Shown: one piece after another, positions 26,240 through 34,760 of the stretch
How positions within the stretch are numbered: the stretch's first letter is position 1
How the letters are laid out: the number at the start of each line of letters is the position of its first letter
From: Chitinophagales bacterium
Lineage (GTDB): Bacteria > Bacteroidota > Bacteroidia > Chitinophagales > Saprospiraceae
Length of the DNA: 64,000 nt
Assembly (NCBI GenBank): GCA_017303875.1
Contig: JAFLBP010000022.1
Coordinates: forward strand, 54,334-118,333
Direction: 5' to 3'
Notes under the pieces: generated by a model
Seen by the model: the letters and a program-made list of their open reading frames with translations, nothing else
Databases searched by the model: none
What the model was told of the DNA's origin: nothing
Made by a program: the position numbers and the translations under genes

Positions 26240-26269
26240 TTGCAGAATCAAAAACGTTTTTTACATTTG
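26240..26269 (+). promoter_or_regulatory. Well-formed Bacteroidota promoter of a short leader RNA
   Basis: A -33 TTG at 26240-26242 and a -7 TACATTTG at 26262-26269, 19 bp apart, match the Bacteroidota consensus in both boxes and spacing. The expected transcription start is near 26275, and an intrinsic terminator follows at 26294-26337. Confidence 0.7.
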
Positions 26270-26282
26270 TCCCGAAAACCAC

Positions 26283-26339
26283 ATGAGAGCACTAAGCCTT
26301 CCTGAAGCATGGACCATGCAGGAAGGCTTGTTTTTTTAA
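26283..26339 (+). CDS. Possible 18-aa leader peptide spanning the terminator
   Basis: ATG at 26283, then 18 codons (MRALSLPEAWTMQEGLFF) and TAA at 26337-26339. It lies just after the predicted transcription start, and its codons cover the whole hairpin and T-run, so translation would melt the terminator. It is not enriched for any one amino acid, and the frame may be a by-product of the hairpin. Confidence 0.25.
   Translation: MRALSLPEAWTMQEGLFF
26294..26337 (+). terminator. Intrinsic terminator or attenuator upstream of deoC
   Basis: An 11-bp perfect stem, AAGCCTTCCTG (26294-26304) and CAGGAAGGCTT (26319-26329), with an inner palindromic loop (GCATGGACCATG), followed by G and seven T. It ends a transcript of roughly 60 nt started by the promoter at 26240-26269, about 100 bp before deoC. 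It could be a small stable RNA or an attenuator of deoC. Confidence 0.85.
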
Positions 26340-26435
26340 GCTAATCCGATTCCGCTCTCATCAACAATCATCGTTTTATCTGACAATCAACCGCTTAGAG
26401 CTGATACAGCACAAGCTTTCCGACTGCCTTGGCAC

Positions 26436-27086
26436 ATGGATATTAAACCCTTCATCGAACAAACCCTCCTCAAGCCAGATACCTCGCTACAAAATATCCG
26501 GCAGCTCTGCCAGGTAGCGCAGGAAAACCAGTTTCCTGTCATTTGTATCCCACCTTTTTTTGTGCGCGATGCCGAGCGGCAGCTCGGGGAGTTTCGCAAG
26601 GTCAAAATTGCCACCGTCGTGGGGTTTCCGATGGGTTACTCGTCTATCGCCGCCAAATCGGAAGAGGTGAAACGCGCAGCCGACGAAGGCGCCGACCATA
26701 TTGACGCCGTAATCAATATCGCTGCCGTAAAAAGCGGCAACTGGAACCACGTCTTTCACGATATTGACAGTCTTGCCCGCGCCACCCAAATGCGCGGCCG
26801 CACCCTGAAACTTATATTGGAAAATGGCCTGCTGACCGAAGAGGAAATCCGGCAGGTCTGCGAAATTGCCGCTGAGGCAGGTGTGCCCTGGCTCAAAACC
26901 GGCACCGGCTTTTTTGGCAACGACGCGACCCCCGAAATGGTCAAAACCCTGCTCCGATACGGCGCCCCCGGCACTAAAGTGAAAGCAGCAGGCGGTATCC
27001 GTACCCTCGCCCAGGCGCAGGCACTCATCGAAGCCGGCGCGTCCAGCATTGGCACCTCCGCCGGACTGGCGCTGATTGGAAAGTAA
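26436..27086 (+). CDS. deoC: Deoxyribose-phosphate aldolase
   Basis: 216 residues, normal length for DeoC. It splits 2-deoxyribose-5-phosphate to glyceraldehyde-3-phosphate and acetaldehyde in deoxynucleoside catabolism. Seen: IEQTLLKPDTS at the N-terminus, VATVVGFPMGYSS near 61-73, ADEGADHIDAVINIAAVKSGNW near 83-104, KLILENGLLTEEEI, the Schiff-base lysine segment GVPWLKTGTGFFGNDAT (about 146-162) and KAAGGIRTLAQAQALIEAGASSIGTSAG (about 183-210), which holds the second active-site lysine. The cytoplasmic enzyme is preceded by an unusual promoter-terminator leader, and its stop is immediately followed by a low-complexity inverted repeat. No other deo gene is adjacent. Confidence 0.96.
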   Translation: MDIKPFIEQTLLKPDTSLQNIRQLCQVAQENQFPVICIPPFFVRDAERQLGEFRKVKIATVVGFPMGYSSIAAKSEEVKRAADEGADHIDAVINIAAVKSGNWNHVFHDIDSLARATQMRGRTLKLILENGLLTEEEIRQVCEIAAEAGVPWLKTGTGFFGNDATPEMVKTLLRYGAPGTKVKAAGGIRTLAQAQALIEAGASSIGTSAGLALIGK

Positions 27087-27087
27087 C

Positions 27088-27270
27088 TTTGGGTGTTTTG
27101 GTGTTTTGGTATTTTAGTGTTTTTGAGTTTTGGTGTTTTTGATATAAATATCCTATTCTCCAAACACCCAAATACTAAAACACTAAAATACCAAAACACT
27201 TAAACACTAAAATACTAAAACACTTAACCCTTAAAACACTCGCCCCCTAAAACACTCAAACACTTAAAAA
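27088..27270. repeat. Low-complexity inverted repeat (GTGTTTTGGTATTTTAGTG type)
   Basis: The whole gap between deoC and the FKBP gene consists of degenerate units of 7-9 bp (GTGTTTTG, GTATTTTA on the left; TAAAACAC, CAAAACAC on the right). A perfect 23-bp inverted pair is at 27101-27123 and 27177-27199, and further imperfect right-arm units run to about 27265. The repeat begins right after the deoC TAA and ends just before the FKBP ATG. Confidence 0.85.
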
Positions 27271-27272
27271 AA

Positions 27273-27704
27273 ATGTCCGTCTCCGAACGTCTTAAAGCGC
27301 TTTTTGAAGCAAAATCCAAAGCAAATTTTGAAGCCGGCCAGGCATTTCTGGCGGAGAATGCGCAACGCCCGGGCGTTGTCAGCCTCGAAAGCGGTTTGCA
27401 ATACGAAATTATCCATTTGGGCGACGGCCCCAAACCCGACGCTACCCAAACAGTTACCTGTCATTACCACGGCACCGTACTCGACGGACGGGTTTTCGAC
27501 AGTTCCGTTCAGCGCGGCCAACCCTCCTCTTTCCCCCTCAACCGCGTGATCAAAGGCTGGACAGAAGGCCTGCAACTCATGCCCAAAGGCAGTAAATTCC
27601 GCTTTTTTATCCCGCCGCACCTCGCCTACGGCGATCAGCAGCGCAGCGCCGAAATCGGCCCCAACTCCACGCTTATTTTTGAAGTAGAGTTGATTGATTT
27701 TTAA
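27273..27704 (+). CDS. FKBP-type peptidyl-prolyl cis-trans isomerase
   Basis: 143 residues without a signal peptide. A short N-terminal helical part (SERLKALFEAKSKANFEAGQAFLAENA) of the Mip/FklB kind is followed by an FKBP domain: GLQYEIIHLGDGPKP, TVTCHYHGTVLDGRVFDSSVQRG, FPLNRVIKGWTEGLQLMPKGSKFRFFIPPHLAYGD and the final STLIFEVELIDF. The active-site aromatic residues (Tyr, Phe, Trp, Tyr) are present, so it should catalyse prolyl isomerisation and assist folding, here in the cytoplasm. It overlaps the convergent kup gene by 4 bp. Confidence 0.94.
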   Translation: MSVSERLKALFEAKSKANFEAGQAFLAENAQRPGVVSLESGLQYEIIHLGDGPKPDATQTVTCHYHGTVLDGRVFDSSVQRGQPSSFPLNRVIKGWTEGLQLMPKGSKFRFFIPPHLAYGDQQRSAEIGPNSTLIFEVELIDF

Positions 27705-29641
27705 CTTTTCCGGATCAGGCTAATGTTTTCTACGGGTTGGTAGACGAGCGGCACATGTTCCACTACGACATCGCTTTTATCCAGGCCGAAAGCTTTTTGA
27801 TCGGATGTACCGAGTTTTTTGAGCATAAAGTAGCCGTTGAGCAGCAGCCCGTCGCTCAGGGCAAATTCATTCTCGGCGGACAGGAATTTTTCCAGTACCA
27901 CAAATTTAAAATCAGGTTCAGGATTATAGCGCGTGGAGCCGTCGGGGCGGATGTGCAGGTTAAGCTCTTTGTGGGCTACCAGCTCCATCACAATTTTTTT
28001 GAAATACAGCTCTGAACGCGGTTGTATACGGAAGCCAAGGTTGATATCGACGCGTATAACCTTGTCGTCCAATAATTCAACTACCTGATATTCAAGCGTA
28101 TAAGGCTCATCTGTGCGGTTCAGGTGCAGGAACCAGTAGACGTCGGCGCGTTTGGGCTTTTTGGAAAAAATAGAATTGATCACTTTTTCCTCAATATGCC
28201 CGTGGTTGTTGGCTTTGGTCAGGTAAATGAGGTGGGTGGAAAATTTCGGTATTTCATCGTCTTCACTCAAGCCTTGTAGCAGGGTTGTATAATCTTTCAG
28301 CTCCACAAACCGCACGAAACGATTGTTGATTTTCCGTGCAAAATACCAAACATACATGACGGTAAAGAAAACCGCGCCGATGATGACAGCCACGGAACCG
28401 CCGTGGTTGAATTTCTGCAAATTGGCCACCAAAAAACTGCTTTCAATGCTGACAAACAGCAGTAAAATAGCTCCTACTAATACGGTGTTCCATTTGCGCA
28501 CAAAAAGGAGGTAAGTGGTGAGCAGCACGGTCGTCATCAACATGGTTACCGTAATGGAAAACCCATAGGCGGCTTCCATTTTCGCGGAGTCCTTGAAATA
28601 CAACACGACGCCAACACAGCCGGCCCAAAGCAGGGTATTCACCGAAGGAATATAGATCTGACCCTTCAGTTCCGATGGCTGACGCACGGCCACCCTGGGC
28701 CAGAAATTGAGCGACATTGCCTCTGAAATCAAAGTATACGTTCCTGAAATCAGGGCCTGCGACGCAATAATGGCCGCCGAAGTGGCGATAAAAATACCCG
28801 GCAGCAAAAACCAGGAAGGCATAATTTCAAAAAACGGATTGCGAGCACCCAGTAGCGGATTATCCTGATTCATCAGCCAGGCCGCCTGACCTAAGTAATT
28901 GACAATCAGCGCTAATTTTACAAAAATCCAGGTAATACGAATATTCGGACGACCACAGTGCCCCAGATCGGAGTACAAAGCCTCTGCCCCGGTGGTACAC
29001 AGAAAAACCGCGCCCAGCAGCCAAAAACCACTCGGGTATTCCGTGAGCAGCCGAACGGCATACATCGGGTTGAGGGCTTTGATAATTTCCGGATGCTGGA
29101 AAATTTGCCCTAAACCCAGCACCATCAGCATACTGAACCAGATCAGCATCATCGGGCCAAAAACACCGCCCACTTTGTGGGTGCCGAAACGCTGGAAAAA
29201 GAAAATGCCGGTGATGATGGCAATGACGATGGTTTCAGTGGGCAAATGCGGGGTTACCTTTTCAAGCCCCTCAATGGCAGAGGAAACCGAAATGGGCGGC
29301 GTAATAATGCCGTCGGCCATCAGGGTACTGGCGCCAATAATGGTAAAAAAGACCAATTTCCCGCGCCCAAAACGCCGCACCAGCGCATACAGTGAAAAAA
29401 TACCGCCCTCCCCGTGGTTGTCGGCCATCAGGGTGAGGATTACATATTTGAAGGTCGTCTGGAAAACAAGGGTCCAGAACACGCAGGAGACACCGCCGTA
29501 GACCAGTAATTCGCTGATCTCTTTTTCCCCGATAATTGCCTTTAGTACATAAAGCGGAGAGGTGCCGATGTCGCCATAAATGATACCGAGGGCGATGAGC
29601 AGGGAGGCAAAGGTGACGCGTTTGGTGTTGGCGTTACTCAT
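27701..29641 (-). CDS. kup: Kup-type potassium transporter
   Basis: 646 residues, the usual length. The signature LGIIYGDIGTSPLYVLKAI (residues 18-36) and ADNHGEGGIFSLYALVRR (about 73-90) are diagnostic of KUP/HAK/KT proteins. About 12 hydrophobic segments precede a C-terminal cytoplasmic region from about residue 455. It takes up K+ with H+ at the inner membrane. It is the third gene of a minus-strand series, sensor kinase, response regulator, kup, with only 24 bp between the regulator's stop and the kup ATG. This suggests that the K+-sensing type regulators control this transporter. Confidence 0.95.
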   Translation of the reverse strand: MSNANTKRVTFASLLIALGIIYGDIGTSPLYVLKAIIGEKEISELLVYGGVSCVFWTLVFQTTFKYVILTLMADNHGEGGIFSLYALVRRFGRGKLVFFTIIGASTLMADGIITPPISVSSAIEGLEKVTPHLPTETIVIAIITGIFFFQRFGTHKVGGVFGPMMLIWFSMLMVLGLGQIFQHPEIIKALNPMYAVRLLTEYPSGFWLLGAVFLCTTGAEALYSDLGHCGRPNIRITWIFVKLALIVNYLGQAAWLMNQDNPLLGARNPFFEIMPSWFLLPGIFIATSAAIIASQALISGTYTLISEAMSLNFWPRVAVRQPSELKGQIYIPSVNTLLWAGCVGVVLYFKDSAKMEAAYGFSITVTMLMTTVLLTTYLLFVRKWNTVLVGAILLLFVSIESSFLVANLQKFNHGGSVAVIIGAVFFTVMYVWYFARKINNRFVRFVELKDYTTLLQGLSEDDEIPKFSTHLIYLTKANNHGHIEEKVINSIFSKKPKRADVYWFLHLNRTDEPYTLEYQVVELLDDKVIRVDINLGFRIQPRSELYFKKIVMELVAHKELNLHIRPDGSTRYNPEPDFKFVVLEKFLSAENEFALSDGLLLNGYFMLKKLGTSDQKAFGLDKSDVVVEHVPLVYQPVENISLIRKS

Positions 29642-29665
29642 AAGTTGGATAAGGTATTGTTGGTG

Positions 29666-30355
29666 TCAGCTGGAAAATCGATAGCCGATACCGGATTCGG
29701 TGATGATCAGACCTGGATGGTTGTGGTCTTCTTCTATTTTTTTTCGGAGTTGCCCGACAAATACCCGTGGGTATTCGGTGCGTTCCACGTAGCCGGGCCC
29801 CCAAACTTCGCGCAGGATAAACTGATGCGTGAGTACTTTACCCTCATTGCGTACAAAAAGCGCCAACAGGGCGTATTCGGTGGAAGTGAGTTTGAGGATT
29901 TCACCGTTTTTGCGCACCACCCGGGCCGATAAATCAATACAAAGGTGTTTGATGGTTTTGATGTACTCGTTGTTTTGCTCGTGCTGCAGGAGGCGCAGCG
30001 CGGAACGAATACGGGCGAGCAATTCGCCGGTGCGGAATGGCTTTACGAGGTAGTCGTTGGCGCCATTGTCGAGTGCTGCAATGATGTCGGGCTCCGTGCT
30101 TCGGGCCGAAAGAATGATGACAGGCCGGGTATACCACTCCCGCAGGGCTTTGAGCACCTGCTGGCCGTCTTCGTCGGGCAAACCCAGATCCAGCAACACC
30201 AGATCAGGCTGATGCGTGGCCGTCATCAACTTGCCTTCACGGCCATTGCCGGCCATTAAAACCCGATATCCGGCTGCCTGCAAGGCAATTTCGAGCAATT
30301 TCCGAATCGGCGCTTCATCGTCGACGATCAGGATTTGCGGGCCTTCGTTATGCAT
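29666..30355 (-). CDS. KdpE-like response regulator (OmpR family)
   Basis: 229 residues. A receiver domain (ILIVDDEAPIRKLLEIAL; phospho-acceptor Asp in LVLLDLGLPDEDG near 54; Lys in NDYLVKPFRTGELLARIR near 104) is followed by an OmpR/PhoB winged helix (LTSTEYALLALFVRNEGKVLTHQFILREVWG, then YPRVFVGQLRKKIE). The sequence resembles KdpE. I placed the start at the ATG at 30355. The frame can be extended to a TTG at 30373. It lies between the KdpD-like kinase gene and kup in the same direction. No kdpFABC is present in the window. Confidence 0.9.
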   Translation of the reverse strand: MHNEGPQILIVDDEAPIRKLLEIALQAAGYRVLMAGNGREGKLMTATHQPDLVLLDLGLPDEDGQQVLKALREWYTRPVIILSARSTEPDIIAALDNGANDYLVKPFRTGELLARIRSALRLLQHEQNNEYIKTIKHLCIDLSARVVRKNGEILKLTSTEYALLALFVRNEGKVLTHQFILREVWGPGYVERTEYPRVFVGQLRKKIEEDHNHPGLIITESGIGYRFSS

Positions 30356-30372
30356 ACTCAAGGATTTGATCA

Positions 30373-30455
30373 AGTGATAACTGATACGTGCTGACTGATA
30401 ACTGCTGACTGTTCACTGTTAACTGCTGACTGTTCACTGCTGACTGATAACGGTT
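30373..30455. repeat. Short tandem/direct repeats of the ACTGCTGACTGTTC type
   Basis: The segment is built from CTGACTG, ACTGTTCACTG and ACTGATAAC units. A 19-bp sequence, AACTGCTGACTGTTCACTG, occurs at 30400-30418 and again at 30421-30439 (21-bp period). It separates the kinase and regulator genes and extends into the 3' end of the kinase gene, supplying its TGA (30436-30434) and the last codons. Confidence 0.85.
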
Positions 30456-31582
30456 TGATCGATGACGGCTGTGGGGAATTCCAGTACAAATCGGGCGCCG
30501 CCTTCAAAGCGATTGCTCAGGTGAACGTTGCCGCCCTGGGCCTCCGAAAAACCTTTTACAATGTATAAACCAAGGCCTGTGCCATCGGCTTTTTGATTGC
30601 TCAGGCTATTGAACTTATCAAAAGCGCAGGCAATATCGGCTTCGGAAAACCCCGGACCGTTATCGCTGACTTCCAGATAAAGGCAATGCGTCACTTTATC
30701 GTGCACCAGCTCCATGGAAGCGACAGGCAATTGTTCGTCCGTGTCGCGTTCAAAATGCCCGCTGATTTCCGCACTGATCCGCGCCTGAATATGGATGCGG
30801 CCGCCGGGCGGTGTATGCCTGTAAGCATTCGACAACAAATTAAGCAGCACCTGTTCGCTCAATCCAAAATCGAGGCGTACCAAAGGCATATCTTCCGGTA
30901 TGGAAATCTCCAGCTGGTGCTCGCGGCCCTCGCGTTTGAGTTTGGCCGCAACGCCATACACCAGATCGCCCACATCGCACCAGGCTTTTCTGACCTGCAC
31001 ACGCCCGGCTTCGAGGCGCGACATATTGAGCAGGTTTTCTACCTGTTCGGAGAGGCGGATGGCGCCCGAACCAATCTCTGCCAGCAGTTCTTCCTGCTGT
31101 GAAGGCGTGAGTGCCGCTGCCTGCTCTCGCAGCGCATCCGCAGCGCCGATGATGGTGGCAATGGGCGTACGCAAATCATGAGAAAGCGAATTAAACAAAG
31201 TATTGTACAGGGCAATGGCGCGTTCGCGCTCTTTGCGTTGCTGATGCTCGCGTTCAAATTGCCGAACCCGATAATTAATCACCCCGTTCAGCAAAGCCAC
31301 AATAAAGTACATCACAATCAGCAGCAAATCCTCACTCGTGTCGATCGTAAATGTAAAATGCGGCGGAATGAAGAAAAAATCCCATACCAAGGCACTCAAC
31401 ACGGCGGCAAGCAGCACCGCCGGCAGGCTCAGGCGTGTGGCCAACACCGATACCAACAAGAGCAGCAGTAAGGCCACCGAGCGATAACCAATCCAGTCGC
31501 TGATCGGGTACGCGAGGCCGGCCACACTCAACACGGCCAAAATGGCAAAAATAATTTGCCTGCTTGTTTGTCCCTTTTTCAT
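30434..31582 (-). CDS. KdpD-like sensor histidine kinase lacking the N-terminal Kdp sensor domain
   Basis: 382 residues, less than half of classical KdpD (~890). It has the DUF4118 four-helix membrane domain (LAYPISDWIGYRSVALLLLLLVSVLATRL to VMYFIVALLNGVINYRV, about 20-105), then HisKA with the phospho-His in FNSLSHDLRTPIATIIGAADAL (about 132-153) and a HATPase domain (LLNLLSNAYRHTPPGG; EVSDNGPGFSEADIACAFDKF; GTGLGLYIVKGFSEAQGG). The KdpD and universal-stress-like N-terminal domains are absent. It probably phosphorylates the next gene's product in response to K+ or osmotic conditions (inference). A minus-strand TATTTTTG at 31632-31625 is a possible promoter box. The last residues (ISQQ and stop) are encoded by repeat DNA. 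Confidence 0.9.
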   Translation of the reverse strand: MKKGQTSRQIIFAILAVLSVAGLAYPISDWIGYRSVALLLLLLVSVLATRLSLPAVLLAAVLSALVWDFFFIPPHFTFTIDTSEDLLLIVMYFIVALLNGVINYRVRQFEREHQQRKERERAIALYNTLFNSLSHDLRTPIATIIGAADALREQAAALTPSQQEELLAEIGSGAIRLSEQVENLLNMSRLEAGRVQVRKAWCDVGDLVYGVAAKLKREGREHQLEISIPEDMPLVRLDFGLSEQVLLNLLSNAYRHTPPGGRIHIQARISAEISGHFERDTDEQLPVASMELVHDKVTHCLYLEVSDNGPGFSEADIACAFDKFNSLSNQKADGTGLGLYIVKGFSEAQGGNVHLSNRFEGGARFVLEFPTAVIDQTVISQQ

Positions 31583-31624
31583 GTTTTGAAAACTTGGGGC
31601 AAAGGTGCCCTATTTGCTATAAAG

Positions 31625-31632
31625 CAAAAATA
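31625..31632 (-). promoter_or_regulatory. Possible -7 box of the kinase-regulator-kup operon
   Basis: On the minus strand, TATTTTTG (TAnnTTTG), 42 bp before the kinase ATG. No convincing -33 element is visible. Confidence 0.4.
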
Positions 31633-31694
31633 AAGGTATCGAAGCAGGTATAAAGAAATTATAAAAATCAGGCGCCTGTCCGGGATTTCAAGGG

Positions 31695-32297
31695 CTATTT
31701 TATAAAAAAGGATAAAATGCCGGCGGCAATCAGCAATATCCCCGAAATAATGCCTGCGTTGTGCTCAATGCGATGCCAGTTGAAACGCTGCATTCCTCTG
31801 TATACCAAAGTAACCCAAACCAACATGCCCAACAGCGAAATACCGGCATAAATAACAGATAACCAGAATACAGCCTGCCACCCTTCCAGTCCGGCCAAAA
31901 GGTAAAAACCTTCAATTTCAAGACAAGGCGATAAAAACATGGACAACACCAGGGCCATCAGTATACCCTTGTTGGACTTTGGTGCTTCTACATGAAAATG
32001 ATGGTGAAAATAATGCTGATAGATAAAAAAAGCGCCCATGCCCAACAACAAAAACGGCGGCGCCCAAAGGGTAAAAGGCTCAATCACACCAGCCAAGGCT
32101 TTGCCTAAATAGGCAATCAGAACTCCTACCAGCACGGTGCTGACAACGTGCGCCGCTCCGGCAAACAGGGTCGTTTGCATCACCTGCGCAAAACTCCAGC
32201 GCTCCCGCTGCCCCAATGCAACAATCGGCAGCCAGTGGTTCGGCAACAAAGCATGCAGCAAACTCATGCCCAGCGCGCCAAGTAAAATTTCATTCAT
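31695..32297 (-). CDS. Polytopic membrane protein with His-rich loop, possible metal transporter
   Basis: 200 residues, six or seven hydrophobic segments. It begins MNEILLGALGMSLLHALLPNHWLPI; the HALxPxHW pattern in helix 1 recalls the HALDPDH-type motif of NicO/RcnA nickel-cobalt efflux proteins. AGAAHVVSTVLVG (helix 2) and a His-rich loop HYFHHHFHVE near 95-105 also suggest metal binding. MFLSPCLEIEGFYL lies in helix 4. The ATG at 32297 is preferred over an upstream in-frame codon. It is divergent from a TonB-dependent receptor gene, with about 220 bp between them. Metal handling is inference. Confidence 0.7.
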   Translation of the reverse strand: MNEILLGALGMSLLHALLPNHWLPIVALGQRERWSFAQVMQTTLFAGAAHVVSTVLVGVLIAYLGKALAGVIEPFTLWAPPFLLLGMGAFFIYQHYFHHHFHVEAPKSNKGILMALVLSMFLSPCLEIEGFYLLAGLEGWQAVFWLSVIYAGISLLGMLVWVTLVYRGMQRFNWHRIEHNAGIISGILLIAAGILSFFIK

Positions 32298-32389
32298 CGT
32301 GCAAAGAAAAAGAAAAGGCGGCAAATGAAATAGGTTACCGCATCACCGAACATTGAACAGGCCAGTAAACAAATAAGCGTATTTTTCAT
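32294..32389 (-). CDS. Possible 31-aa membrane or lipoprotein peptide overlapping the next gene
   Basis: ATG at 32389 and stop TGA at 32296-32294, which overlaps the next gene's ATG in ATGA, a layout typical of translational coupling. The peptide (MKNTLICLLACSMFGD...) is hydrophobic with an LLAC lipobox-like stretch and a second hydrophobic half. It is too short to judge by coding statistics, so it may be a coincidence. Confidence 0.3.
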   Translation of the reverse strand: MKNTLICLLACSMFGDAVTYFICRLFFFFAR

Positions 32390-32457
32390 GGCAGGTGTTT
32401 TATGCAAAGATTCCGGATTTTCAATTTTAAAAAAATTTATATTTTATGAAATTTATT

Positions 32458-32473
32458 TTTAGATTAATCTAAA
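32458..32473. promoter_or_regulatory. Perfect 16-bp palindrome, candidate metal-repressor operator
   Basis: TTTAGATTAATCTAAA lies immediately upstream of the -7 box of the TonB receptor gene (32478-32485), where a bound protein would block RNA polymerase. The half-sites resemble those of DtxR/MntR-type regulators (TTAGG-n-CCTAA). Assignment to that family is inference. Confidence 0.5.
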
Positions 32474-32477
32474 TTTA

Positions 32478-32485
32478 TATTTTTG
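32478..32485 (+). promoter_or_regulatory. -7 promoter box of the TonB receptor gene
   Basis: TATTTTTG fits TAnnTTTG and lies 30 bp before the ATG at 32516, next to the palindrome at 32458-32473. Confidence 0.5.
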
Positions 32486-32515
32486 TGTTTATAAAATAAA
32501 TCCACTGCCTGTTAT

Positions 32516-34760
32516 ATGTCCAAAATATACGTCTTCCTTTGCGGCCTACTGCTTTTTAGCTTTTCCGGGCAAAGCACAAACGCGCAAAATGCGCTCATTG
32601 TCAATATTTTAGAAGAAAAAAATCCGTTGCCCTATGCCACGGTAAAATTGCCTGAACTGCAACGCGGCGGCACCTGCGACAGCCTTGGGCAGCTTATCCT
32701 GCGGCAACTTCCGGCGGGCAGGCATACTTTAGAAGTTTCGCTGGCGGGATATTTTCAACACCGCGAGGAAATTTTCCTCGGATCTGCCGACACAATTTTG
32801 CTTCAGGTAGGGCTACAACCTCAGACCTTGCAGGAGGTAGTGGTGAGCGGTACCATGAAAGCGGTGCGGCGCAGCGACAGCCCGATACCGGTGGAAATCG
32901 TGACGCCCCAGTTGTTTCGTCGCAACCCCTCCCCTAACCTCTTTGAAGCGGTAGGTATGGTGAGCGGCGTGCAGCCCGTTGTGGGTTGCAACGTGTGCAA
33001 CACCGGCGATATTCACATCAATGGTATGGAAGGCCCTTACACCCTTGTCGCGCTTGATGGCATGCCGATCGTGAGTGGTTTGGCTACGGTTTATGGCCTT
33101 ATGGGTATACCCAACAGCATGATTGAACGCATCGAAGTGGTGAAAGGACCTGCCGGGGCCTTGTACGGTTCGGAGGCGATGGCCGGTATGCTCAATGTGA
33201 TTACCAAATCGCCGGAACAGGCGCCGCGCTTTTCGCTTGAAAGTTTTGGCAGCAGTTGGGGAGAATACAACCTTGATCTGGGCGCCCGTTTCAAGGCCGG
33301 AAAAAGCGCACACGCCATACTTGGCCTCAACGGCTTTGTTTACGATAACCCGCAAGACCGCAATCGCGACGGATTTACCGACCTGACCCTGCAAAAACGC
33401 ATTTCCATTTTTAATAAATGGCAATGGAAACGCCCCGAAAACCGGCTCGCCCAATTGGGCATCCGTTTGGTTGGAGAAGACCGCTGGGGCGGACAAATGG
33501 CCTGGACGCCCGCCTTCCGCGGCAGCGACAGCCTGTATGGCGAGAGTATTTACACCGGTCGCTTAGAATTGATCGGGCTGTACCAGATGCCCTGGAAAAC
33601 GCCTGTTTTTGCGCAGTTTTCTTATAGCTCCCACCACCAAAATTCCTTTTACGGCACTACTCCTTACCATGCGCGGCAAGACATCGGTTTTGCACAGCTG
33701 TACTGGAACAAACAGTGGTCGCGCCACGAAACCCTGCTCGGTGCAACGCTGCGCTATACCATCTATAACGACAATACTCCGGCCACGCCCGGGCCTGCCC
33801 ACACGCCCCTGCCCGGTGCTTTTTTGCAGGATGAATGGTCGCTGCGGTCTCAAACCCGTCTGCTCAGCGGCTTGCGCGCCGACTTTCACCCGGAACATGG
33901 TTTGGTGTGGGCGCCCCGCCTCGCCCTGCGCCAGGGAATCGGACAGGCGCATACCCTTCGGCTGAGTGGCGGAAGTGGCTTTCGGGTGGTGAATTTATTT
34001 ACGGAAGAGCACGCGGCACTCACCGGCGCGCGGATGCTCGTGATCGCAGAAGCCCTCCAACCGGAACGCTCCTGGGGCGGCAATGCCAATTGGGAATGGA
34101 AGATCCCGCGCCCCGACTGGTTTTTACGCATCGATATGAGCGCTTTTTTTACCTATTTCAGTAATCGCATTATTGCAGATTACGATACCGACCCAAACCT
34201 TATTCTTTACAAAAATCTCGACGGATATGCACAAAGCCGGGGCGCGACCCTGCAATTGGATTACAGCGATTTCCGACCTGTCAAAGCATTAATTGGCATT
34301 ACTTATATGGATGTTTTTCAAAAAAATATCAATGCCGAGGGCAGCTGGGAAAAAACGCAACAGCTACACGCCCCGCGCTGGTCGGGCAACTGGTCGCTGA
34401 CCTACACCCTTGCGCCTCAAAATCGACATGTACAAACCCTGACTTTTGATTGCACCGGCAACTGGTACGGGCCGCAGCGCTTGCCGATATTACCCAATGA
34501 TTTCAGGCCGGAATATTCCCCCTGGTTTGCGTTGGCGCATATTCAGGCTACCATTAAATGGAAAAATCGCCTGGAATTGTTCGGCGGCGTCAAAAATCTA
34601 TTCAACTTCATTCCTCAAAACCCCATCATGCGCCCCTTCGACCCCTTCGATAAAACCATTAATGACCCTGTCAACAACCCCAACGCCTACACCTTTGATC
34701 CTTCCTACAATTTTGCCCCGCTTCAGGGCATCCGCGGGTTTCTTGGAATACGTTTTTTAA

